From NCBI GenBank assembly GCA_015711775.1, contig JACVJB010000037.1, positions 1-7,133 of the forward strand: a stretch of 7,133 nucleotides of DNA. Direction: 5' to 3'. How positions within the stretch are numbered: the stretch's first letter is position 1; the number at the start of each line of letters is the position of its first letter. Below are positions 1 through 5,075 of this stretch, one piece after another. A program made the position numbers and the translations under genes. Under the pieces are notes generated by a model that was not told where the DNA came from, ran no database searches, and saw only the letters and a list, made by a program, of their open reading frames with translations. Source of the DNA: Actinomycetota bacterium (GTDB lineage: Bacteria; Actinomycetota; Humimicrobiia; Humimicrobiales; Humimicrobiaceae).

Positions 1-203
1 ATTTTATGCTTTATATCAAGATATTCAGTAAATTTTAAAGGAAAAATTTCCTTAACGATCACTATTCTTGAAAGATCCGGATTCATTCTTAAACTAATTG
101 CTGAAGAACATGTTGCTACTACTAAAATATTACTATGGCTTTTTGTCCTGGAAAATATTGCGGGCAGGCAAGAGGTTTTTTTCCTTATCTTAGATATAGC
201 CTT
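1..203 (-). pseudogene. Remnant of an AAA family ATPase (COG1373/DUF4143-like), runs off left edge
   Basis: On the minus strand this frame is open from a stop at 206-204 to the window edge. From about 128 downward it reads ILVVATCSSAIS, then NPDLSR, then KEIFPLKFTEYLDIK. That matches, by memory of the family, the stretch of AAA_14/COG1373 ATPases around sensor 1 (ILATGSSA), the following DLxRR and the PLSFxEYL motif. The N-terminal half with the Walker A motif and a start codon is absent. The usual Gly of TGSS is Cys (TGT at 110-108, one base from GGT), and the usual RR is RI. Upstream residues (about 203-130) do not resemble the family. I read it as a truncated, decaying gene whose C-terminal DUF4143 part may continue outside the window. 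An alternative is a divergent live gene with a frameshift. Family assignment is fairly convincing; the pseudogene status is inference. Confidence 0.5.
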
Positions 204-427
204 CTATCAGGCTGCGTAGCCTTTGCTGTCAATTAAAATAAAAATCTTTTATTTCCGGTTCTTCCATATTTCAGACTGTATGGTAGTGCAAATTAAAATA
301 TTAAACAGGTTGTTTTGTAATACATATGTTTGCCAATACTATTTCGTGTACATCGGGTAAATAATAAATGTATTTTCAACTGCAAAATGCACTTTCCAAT
401 AATGGGGAAATACACTACGGACATTTT

Positions 428-463
428 TTATGTCAAATCTGAAACTGGCTTAGTAATCGGCAT
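428..463 (-). pseudogene. Possible 5' remnant of a RelB/Phd-type antitoxin gene
   Basis: An ATG at 463-461 is preceded by a strong Shine-Dalgarno site (AAAGGAG, 474-468, 4-base gap). It begins MPITKPVSDLT and then meets TAA at 430-428. Many antitoxins of the RelB/Phd (prevent-host-death) type begin with a near-identical MPxxxPVSDLRNY segment, where the residues after SDL start the first helix. Here the match stops exactly after SDL and no continuation is found in any of the three frames, so this looks like a gene cut shortly after its start. Ten residues is thin evidence. A free-standing short peptide or chance cannot be excluded. No partner toxin can be recognised nearby. Confidence 0.35.
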
Positions 464-537
464 AATGCTCCTTTCATGATATTATAAATGTGCCCTTATT
501 AGTCGAAAAATTCAGCAGCAAGTACTGGCGGAAGAAA

Positions 538-549
538 AAAGCCGGCTTT
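538..549. promoter_or_regulatory. Perfect 12-bp palindrome upstream of the -35 box
   Basis: AAAGCCGGCTTT at 538-549 is a perfect palindrome. It ends 3 bp before the proposed -35 element of the methyltransferase promoter. A dimeric regulator could bind here, but no regulator gene is visible in the window and the function is inference. Confidence 0.3.
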
Positions 550-552
550 GGT

Positions 553-580
553 TTGTAAAGTTAAAAAAACCCATTATAAT
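553..580 (+). promoter_or_regulatory. Sigma-70-type promoter for the methyltransferase/nuclease pair
   Basis: TTGTAA (553-558) and a perfect TATAAT (575-580) are separated by 16 bp, with an AT-rich discriminator. Transcription would start near 587, giving a leader of about 43 bases before the TTG start at 630. It is the best -10 box near any gene in the window. Confidence 0.6.
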
Positions 581-629
581 TTAAAAATATTTTGAAACGG
601 AATCCGGAAAGAAAGGAAATGTAAAGAGT

Positions 630-1415
630 TTGACAACAGATCATAAAATATTATATGACACAGAACATATATCCTGCGATTATGCTGCAAGGGATTACCT
701 CGATATGGCAGAAAAAACTTTTATTGAGGAGTTTAGCAAAAAACTTACGGAAATGGATATGCTTGACATGGGTGTTGGAGGCGGAAGAACCACTAAGTAT
801 TTTGCGCCCCTGGTTAAAAACTACACAGGAGCAGATTATGCGCCTTATATGATTGCTGCATGCAAAAAAAAATACGGAGACAGCTATAAATTTATAGAAT
901 GCGACGTCAGGGACATGAATTCAGTTTCAGATAACAGTTTTGACTTCATTCTTTTCAGTTATAATGGAATAGACAGTTTCGGACATGATGACAGGCTTCA
1001 TGCTTTGGCAGAAATCAGGAGAGCGCTGAAGCCCGGAGGCATTTTTTTCTTTTCATCGCATAATTTAAACTGGAGCGGCCTTTATGGCATATTCAGTTTC
1101 CGGGCAAAAGAAGGCAGTTGTTTTTCTCTGAAAAAACCTGGCAGGCTGTTTAACTTATTGAGGCTGAGATATTTAAATAAAAGTGTCAGCATGAAAAGAC
1201 ATATTAAAAAATTAAGAAAAAAAAAGGCTGGCCATATTTATGATAATTCTTTAAACGGCAAAGCCGGAATTTATTATATAACTGCCGAAGAGCAGGTAAA
1301 ACAGCTGCATGACGCAGGATTTAATATTACCGCTACCTACAGCCGATCCGGTATTAAAACAGATGATGAAGAAATTCTGGACAGTGGTTGTTGGATTTAT
1401 TATCTTTGCAACTGA
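630..1415 (+). CDS. Class I SAM-dependent methyltransferase
   Basis: This 261-residue protein has the Rossmann methyltransferase core. Motif I is LDMGVGGGRT (45-54), the ribose-binding acidic residue is D69 in GADYAPYM, motif II is FIECDVRDM (88-96), followed by FDFILFSYNGID (104-115) and the post-II motif LKPGG (133-137). It should transfer a methyl group from S-adenosylmethionine; the substrate is not evident. The pattern (Methyltransf_11/25 type) is more typical of small-molecule or tailoring enzymes than of DNA methylases, and I see no DPPY/NPPY motif. A lysine/arginine-rich segment at about 189-199 interrupts the C-terminal half. The start is TTG at 630: the only nearby upstream ATG (619) is followed at once by a stop, and AAAGGAA at 612-618 is a somewhat distant Shine-Dalgarno site. 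An ATG at 705 would also keep motif I. It is probably co-transcribed with the nuclease-like gene 35 bp downstream. Confidence 0.88.
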   Translation: MTTDHKILYDTEHISCDYAARDYLDMAEKTFIEEFSKKLTEMDMLDMGVGGGRTTKYFAPLVKNYTGADYAPYMIAACKKKYGDSYKFIECDVRDMNSVSDNSFDFILFSYNGIDSFGHDDRLHALAEIRRALKPGGIFFFSSHNLNWSGLYGIFSFRAKEGSCFSLKKPGRLFNLLRLRYLNKSVSMKRHIKKLRKKKAGHIYDNSLNGKAGIYYITAEEQVKQLHDAGFNITATYSRSGIKTDDEEILDSGCWIYYLCN

Positions 1416-1450
1416 AAAAATAATATGTATGGTATATCGGGGGAGGTTTA

Positions 1451-2302
1451 TTGAATAATTTAAAAAAATATGTAACAAAGGATAACGGCACAAAAGAAGC
1501 TTTTGATGAAGAAAAAATAAGAAAATCTATGCAGAATGCCGGCGCAGACAGCCAGACTGCCGATTATGCAATTGATTCAATTAAAAAGAATTTTAAAAAC
1601 TATATGAGTTCCGGGGAGATTTACAGGCATGCCGTTAAACAGCTTGAAAAGAAAAACCCGGCGGTGGCGCTTAAATACACTTTAAAAAAAGCAATCATGG
1701 ACCTTGGCCCCAGCGGGTATGTATTCGAAAAATATATAGCAAAAATGCTTGAAAATTATGGTTACGAAACAAAAACAGGCCAGTTTGTAAGGGGCCTGTG
1801 TGTTGAGCATGAAGTGGATGTGGTTGCTAAAAAAGACATGCAGCATTATATGTTTGAGTGCAAATACCATAATGATACTGACTACAGCAGTGACATAAAA
1901 ACAGTACTTTATGTCCACAGCAGGTTTGAAGATATTAAAAAAGGATGTGATGCAGATTTAAATGATTATAACTTGAAAGAAGGATGGCTTGCCACAAATA
2001 CAAAAGTGACAGATGAGGCAGCAAAATATGCAAAGTGTGTGGGCCTTGGAGTAATTGCATGGCATTACCCGGAGGATAAAAATCTTGAATATTATATAGA
2101 AAATAAAAAGCTTTATCCTATTTCAATACTTCACGGATTAAATAAAAAACAGAAAGAAATACTTTTTGAAAACCATATAATAACAATACAGGATTTGCTA
2201 AAGCTAACTCCCGGCGGTATGGCAGCAAGAATACAGACCAGCACAGTAAATGCGCAAAAGCTAATTCTGCAGGCTGAAATGCTGGCTGATATTATTAAAT
2301 AA
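1451..2302 (+). CDS. ATP-cone / Mrr-like restriction endonuclease fusion with HhH-like C-terminus
   Basis: This is a 283-residue protein in three parts. Residues about 4-85 are an ATP-cone, the nucleotide-sensing module of ribonucleotide reductases and NrdR (VTKDNGTKEAFDEEKIRKSM, then YMSSGEIYRHAVKQL). Residues about 88-205 form a PD-(D/E)xK nuclease core of Mrr type: FEKYIAKMLENYGYET with E93, the catalytic EVDVVA with D123, and FECKYH with E136 and K138, so the active site looks complete. Residues about 226-280 resemble a helix-hairpin-helix DNA-binding tail (LHGLNKKQKEILFENHI, then TIQDLLKLTPGG). It probably cleaves or processes DNA under nucleotide control; the physiological role is not known to me. 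The TTG start is chosen because GGGGGAGG (1439-1446) lies 4 bases upstream and the ATP-cone begins almost at once. It follows the methyltransferase by 35 bp in the same direction and converges on the HhH protein gene. Confidence 0.85.
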   Translation: MNNLKKYVTKDNGTKEAFDEEKIRKSMQNAGADSQTADYAIDSIKKNFKNYMSSGEIYRHAVKQLEKKNPAVALKYTLKKAIMDLGPSGYVFEKYIAKMLENYGYETKTGQFVRGLCVEHEVDVVAKKDMQHYMFECKYHNDTDYSSDIKTVLYVHSRFEDIKKGCDADLNDYNLKEGWLATNTKVTDEAAKYAKCVGLGVIAWHYPEDKNLEYYIENKKLYPISILHGLNKKQKEILFENHIITIQDLLKLTPGGMAARIQTSTVNAQKLILQAEMLADIIK

Positions 2303-2329
2303 TTATTTTTACTGTTTTATTTTTACTGT
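2303..2329. repeat. Two 13-bp tandem copies between convergent genes
   Basis: TTATTTTTACTGT occurs at 2303-2315 and again at 2317-2329, a 14-bp period, directly after the nuclease stop codon. No GC-rich stem with a T-run is visible in this 51-bp convergent spacer, so termination from either side is not explained by a classical hairpin. Confidence 0.75.
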
Positions 2330-2353
2330 GGCGCTTACAAGAGAGAATAAAGC

Positions 2354-2758
2354 TTAATATTCCACAACTCTGGGTAGCGCCTTTGCCTGCTTTATCCAGT
2401 CCTTAACCATTGAAAGAGCGGGAGGTCTTCTTACAAGTTTTTTCTGCTTATTAACCTCAGTAATTTTTTCCATCAGGTTTTCTGCAACCCTATTTGCAAG
2501 TTCAACTACAGTATCCACTCCGGCATTTTCCAGCAGGTCTGAGTATTCCTCGCCGATTCCTTTTATTCTCATAAGGTCAGCGCGGTTGACCCACTCCAGA
2601 ATGTTTTTTGCAGAAATTCCGGTTTTTTTCTCCAGCTCTTTTCTGCCCTTTACCGTGGCGCCTGCTTTAAGCATTGATTGGGTTGTTTTTATCCCGGCAT
2701 CCGATAGAGTTTTTGAGTAGGATTGCCCCACTCCTTCTATTCCAGCTATCCTTACCAT
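2354..2758 (-). CDS. Small DUF4332-type helix-hairpin-helix protein
   Basis: A protein of 134 residues made of two related helix-hairpin-helix units: IAGIEGVGQSYSKTLSDAGI (residues 4-23) and LMRIKGIGEEYSDLLENAGV (residues 62-81). Each is followed by helices, the second by ELANRVAENLMEKITEVN. The GIG/GVG hairpins with YxxLLxxAG are typical of DUF4332 proteins, which are predicted to bind DNA non-specifically or to act as a scaffold; no catalytic residues are seen. The start is the ATG at 2758-2756 because AGGAGG (2770-2765) sits 6 bases upstream; the TTG at 2761, one codon earlier, would leave only 3 bases. It lies 81 bp downstream of the papain-like peptidase on the same strand, so co-transcription is likely. 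Its HhH unit resembles the C-terminal tail of the convergent ATP-cone nuclease. Confidence 0.85.
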   Translation of the reverse strand: MVRIAGIEGVGQSYSKTLSDAGIKTTQSMLKAGATVKGRKELEKKTGISAKNILEWVNRADLMRIKGIGEEYSDLLENAGVDTVVELANRVAENLMEKITEVNKQKKLVRRPPALSMVKDWIKQAKALPRVVEY

Positions 2759-2839
2759 CAATTTCCTCCTTAATAAAGATTACTAATCATTATTATTTAT
2801 TGTATTATTATTTTTAAAAAATTATAACTGTTTTATAAC

Positions 2840-3784
2840 TCAGTCTATTTTGAAGTTTCCCGTGTCAACCCAGCCGCTTTCAAGAATTGTCCACCAGTCT
2901 TCGGCAAGCCCCTTAATTACATATTCATACGGCAGCCAGCCGTAACCGCCATCGCCCCAGTTTTTACCCCATGAGTTTTTTATCAGGATAGCCCCTGTAG
3001 TTTTATAATTGTTTGCAGGATTTATTATGATTACATCGTCATCATAGCCTGCCGCCATGACTGCATGGCCTCCTTCAAATTTATCCTGCTCGGATGGAAA
3101 TGGTATCATACCTCCGTTATTTTCAGACTCATAAATACTGCTGTATACGCTGAAACCGAAAATTGCAGGGATTTTTGCAGCAAGGCTTGTTTTAATCTGC
3201 TTAAGAACTTCACTGCCAGGGCTGTCTTTTGGCAAATCAAGCCTGAAATACTGCAGCGTTTTATAGCTCTGGGCAAAAGCATAACAGAAAGAATCAGGCT
3301 CTTCATCAAACTTTTCAATGTCATATTTCCAGTATTTTTCCGGAACAACTCCGAAAAGAACAAGAGCCATTATGGTGGTCCTTATATAAGCTCCGTAATC
3401 ACCTTTTTTCTGCAGCAGATTTCTTGTTGTTTTATATAAAAAAAGCCTGCTTCCGTCTATGTAGTTTTTATTTGCTTTTTTTTCAAAGTACTCAACAAGC
3501 CCGATTGCCGCATTAGCCGTGCATGAATTCAGGCTGTCCTGATCTTCAACGGGGGAGCACCATTTTCTCAGATCAATGCTTGAAGGAATTTTAGCGCCCT
3601 TATCTTTTAATGAGACAACTGCTGCAGGCAATAATCCGCTTCTTTTTGCCATTGAAGCAACTGTCTCATTTACTCCGGCTTTTAAGCTTTTATCTGATAA
3701 AGCATTCTTTCTGACTGTATAATCCCGGAAATCCGGATAATCCGGAAGCCAGCCATAATAATATTTTGCAAGGCTTCTTCCCAT
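2840..3784 (-). CDS. Papain-like (C1 family) cysteine peptidase, no signal peptide
   Basis: This 314-residue peptidase shows the full C1A active site: oxyanion-hole Gln82 and nucleophile Cys88 in EDQDSLNSCTANA, general base His240 in EGGHAVMAAGYDDD, and Asn270 in ILIKNSWGKNWGDGGYGWLPYEY. The mature-like domain begins near PSSIDLRKW (67-75). The preceding 65 residues include a YYYGWLPDYPDFRDY segment seen at the start of many bacterial C1 peptidases, and could be a short propeptide. The Gly-Ser-Cys of plant papain is Asn-Ser-Cys here; SCTANA itself is usual in the bacterial subgroup. No signal peptide or membrane segment is visible, so a cytoplasmic location is inferred. The ATG is supported by AAGGAGG (3797-3791) with a 6-base gap. 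It shares a 172-bp divergent intergenic region with the anchored serine protease and precedes the DUF4332 gene. Confidence 0.9.
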   Translation of the reverse strand: MGRSLAKYYYGWLPDYPDFRDYTVRKNALSDKSLKAGVNETVASMAKRSGLLPAAVVSLKDKGAKIPSSIDLRKWCSPVEDQDSLNSCTANAAIGLVEYFEKKANKNYIDGSRLFLYKTTRNLLQKKGDYGAYIRTTIMALVLFGVVPEKYWKYDIEKFDEEPDSFCYAFAQSYKTLQYFRLDLPKDSPGSEVLKQIKTSLAAKIPAIFGFSVYSSIYESENNGGMIPFPSEQDKFEGGHAVMAAGYDDDVIIINPANNYKTTGAILIKNSWGKNWGDGGYGWLPYEYVIKGLAEDWWTILESGWVDTGNFKID

Positions 3785-3803
3785 GACAAACCTCCTTTTA
3801 AAT

Positions 3804-3833
3804 ACAATAAATAAATATTTAGAATTATCTCAA
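3804..3833 (-). promoter_or_regulatory. Weak candidate promoter for the cysteine peptidase
   Basis: On the minus strand TTGAGA (3833-3828) and TATTGT (3809-3804) are 18 bp apart and lie just upstream of the Shine-Dalgarno site. The region is so AT-rich that matches arise by chance, so the call is tentative. Confidence 0.25.
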
Positions 3834-3855
3834 AAAAATTAATATTTATCGATTT

Positions 3856-3883
3856 TTGATTTTATGTTTTTTTAGCCTATAAT
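3856..3883 (+). promoter_or_regulatory. Candidate promoter for the serine protease lipoprotein
   Basis: TTGATT (3856-3861) and a perfect TATAAT (3878-3883) are separated by 16 bp, about 75 bases before the TTG start. A perfect TTGACA at 3908-3913 lies closer to the gene but has only TTAAAA at the matching -10 position (3931-3936), so it is a weaker alternative. Confidence 0.45.
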
Positions 3884-3956
3884 TTTATAAATAAGAACTT
3901 ATTATGTTTGACAGTTGCTATTGCAAATATTTAAAAAAAGTAAAGGATATCTTTAA

Positions 3957-4862
3957 TTGAACAGGAAAATAAAAAAGGCCTTTTTGATGCGGATAATACT
4001 TCTTCCTGCAGTATTGATAATAATATCTTTTTTTACAACCGCCTCTTCCTGCAGTATTTTCGGCAGCTATCTGATTGAAAAAGAGCAGTATGACAACATT
4101 GAAAATTCATACAACAAAAACCTGGCAGAGCTTGAAAAAATAAAAGCTCAGCTTGAGCAGAGTTCGGCAGAATTAAAACAGCTCACAGGCAAGCTGGAAG
4201 AAAAAGATTCAGAAATAGCCGGCCTTGAGAAAGAAATAGGTCATTTAAATGAGACAATACTTCTGCTTGAGGAGGAGCTGAAGTCAAAAAACACAGAAAA
4301 TCTTGAAGCTCGGATAGCTGAACTTTCAAGTGAGCCTGAAAAACTGCGCAAATTTCTAAACAGCGTTAACGATATGCTTAAATTTGTATATATCGGCTCA
4401 TCTGCAGATGAAGGTTATGGTTATACTTTTACTGCTTTCAGTATAGAACATGGTGGCAAATACTATATTATAACTGCAGGTCACTGTGTAAGCGATAATT
4501 ACGGAGCTGAGGGAACTTTCAGGTTTAAAAGCAATTTTTCAGATAAGTGGGTTTACCCTGAGCTGCTTGCATATGAGTCAGCATTCTGGAAGCTGAATGA
4601 TTATGCTGTTTTTTACGGGGATAAAATTCCCGGGGGATTTAAAACCGGTGAAACCCAAACACAGGAGAATTATCTTTTGGGGAGCCTGGATAAAGAATTA
4701 AGCGTTCTGCGCAATTTAGGCGATTCTTCACAAAGAGGGGAAAGCGGCAGCCCTGTAATTAATGAGGAAATGCAGGTAATAGGCATATATGTAATATACG
4801 GCTATGTGTATACTCCCATAAAATATGCCCTTGAAGCAATAGACAAAGCAGCAATAAACTGA
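3957..4862 (+). CDS. Membrane-anchored lipoprotein with coiled coil and trypsin-like serine protease domain
   Basis: This 301-residue protein starts with a lysine-rich n-region (MNRKIKKAF) and a hydrophobic core (about 10-27). It ends in TTASSC, a plausible lipobox with Cys32 as the lipidated residue, so the protein is expected outside the cytoplasmic membrane. Residues about 43-125 form a long charged coiled coil (LEKIKAQLEQSSAELKQL and similar heptads). Residues about 143-295 are a trypsin-fold domain with the complete triad: His176 in ITAGHCV, Asp215 in LNDYAVF, Ser263 in GESGSPV. The protease would be held on a stalk at the cell surface; its substrate is unknown. TTG at 3957 is chosen because AAAGGA (3942-3947) lies 9 bases upstream; Met11 at 3987 would shorten the basic n-region. 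The gene is divergent from the cysteine peptidase, and no partner gene follows in the same direction before the transporter promoter. Confidence 0.85.
   Translation: MNRKIKKAFLMRIILLPAVLIIISFFTTASSCSIFGSYLIEKEQYDNIENSYNKNLAELEKIKAQLEQSSAELKQLTGKLEEKDSEIAGLEKEIGHLNETILLLEEELKSKNTENLEARIAELSSEPEKLRKFLNSVNDMLKFVYIGSSADEGYGYTFTAFSIEHGGKYYIITAGHCVSDNYGAEGTFRFKSNFSDKWVYPELLAYESAFWKLNDYAVFYGDKIPGGFKTGETQTQENYLLGSLDKELSVLRNLGDSSQRGESGSPVINEEMQVIGIYVIYGYVYTPIKYALEAIDKAAIN
4001..4058 (+). repeat. 15-bp direct repeat inside the signal-peptide coding region
   Basis: TCTTCCTGCAGTATT occurs at 4001-4015 and at 4044-4058. The offset of 43 bp is not a multiple of three, so the copies are read in different frames: the first encodes part of LLPAVL in the hydrophobic core, the second SSCSI, which includes the predicted lipobox cysteine. 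Confidence 0.8.
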
Positions 4863-4889
4863 CATTAATTTAAACGGCCTTAAGGTGAC

Positions 4890-4939
4890 AATACTTTTAA
4901 TGACACGGCGCCAGATTTTTATTGACAATTAAAAGTATT
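4890..4939. promoter_or_regulatory. Perfect 12-bp inverted repeat, possible operator upstream of the transporter operon
   Basis: AATACTTTTAAT (4890-4901) and ATTAAAAGTATT (4928-4939) are perfect inverted copies separated by 26 bp. The right arm falls between the proposed -35 and -10 elements of the transporter promoter, a classic repressor position. The repeat could also fold as a stem-loop ending the lipoprotein transcript, but the arms are AT-rich and no T-run follows, so a terminator is less convincing. TGACAAT also repeats at 4886-4892 and 4923-4929. Confidence 0.5.
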
Positions 4940-4950
4940 AATAATAATAT
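4922..4950 (+). promoter_or_regulatory. Candidate promoter of the sugar ABC transporter operon
   Basis: A perfect TTGACA (4922-4927) is followed after 17 bp by TAATAT (4945-4950). A perfect TATAAT at 4948-4953 overlaps it, but with a 20-bp spacer. Transcription would begin near 4957-4960, leaving an AT-rich leader of roughly 115-120 bases. Confidence 0.5.
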
Positions 4951-4963
4951 AATAACAATCTAA

Positions 4964-4975
4964 AAAAACGTTTTT
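4964..4975. promoter_or_regulatory. CG-centred palindrome of LacI-operator type
   Basis: AAAAACGTTTTT (4964-4975) is a perfect palindrome with a central CG, the pattern preferred by LacI/GalR-family repressors that often govern Rbs-type sugar transporters. It lies just after the predicted transcription start, where a bound repressor would block elongation or open-complex formation. No repressor gene is in the window; the function is inferred. Confidence 0.4.
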
Positions 4976-5005
4976 CTTATATTTTATAGTATTTTATTAA
5001 TTTCC

Positions 5006-5052
5006 TTGTTTTTTATTTTAAAAAAACAAAAATAATTTTTACTGAAATTATT
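5006..5052 (+). repeat. Two small AT-rich hairpins in the leader of the transporter operon
   Basis: TTGTTTTTT (5006-5014) pairs with AAAAAACAA (5021-5029) around a 6-base loop. AATAATTT (5031-5038) pairs with AAATTATT (5045-5052) around TTACTG. Both are perfect but nearly all A-T and therefore weak. They could shape the leader before the ATPase start at 5076 or be chance in such AT-rich DNA. Confidence 0.35.
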
Positions 5053-5075
5053 AAAGCTTATTATTTTATTAATCT

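Larger units (their letters stand above)
204..552. other. Gene-free stretch with decayed accessory DNA
   Basis: Apart from the putative antitoxin start at 428-463, I see no credible coding region here. All six frames are broken by frequent stops, and the longest minus-strand frame after the antitoxin stop (about 42 codons from an ATG at 424) has no recognisable motif. A 10-bp sequence AATTAAAATA occurs twice, 60 bp apart (231-240 and 291-300). The stretch is flanked by gene remnants on the left and a promoter on the right, which fits eroding accessory DNA rather than a functional spacer. Confidence 0.5.

Noticed and set aside
1..219. Plus-strand frame open from the left edge to a TAG at 217-219
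   Set aside because: The translation has no recognisable motif, and it lies opposite the minus-strand AAA-like segment, which has clear family features.
655..852. Plus-strand open frame inside the methyltransferase gene
   Set aside because: It is in a different frame fully inside a gene with clear motifs, with no own ribosome binding site or recognisable product.
630..2302. Methyltransferase plus nuclease as a classical restriction-modification system
   Set aside because: The methyltransferase lacks DNA-methylase catalytic motifs and any target-recognition domain, so the pairing does not meet that definition.
3065..3439. Plus-strand open frame of 124 codons opposite the cysteine peptidase
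   Set aside because: It is antisense to a gene with an intact catalytic set, and its translation is low-complexity hydrophobic with no motif.
3908..3936. Perfect TTGACA upstream of the serine protease gene as its main promoter
   Set aside because: The matching -10 position is only TTAAAA and would place the start almost on the ribosome binding site; TTGATT/TATAAT upstream is better.
4728..4928. Minus-strand open frame across the end of the serine protease gene
   Set aside because: It overlaps the catalytic Ser region of a convincing gene, and no binding site or homology is evident.
4890..4939. Inverted repeat as a rho-independent terminator of the serine protease gene
   Set aside because: The stem is 10 of 12 A-T pairs, the loop is 26 bases and no T-run follows, so an operator fits better, though a terminator is not excluded.
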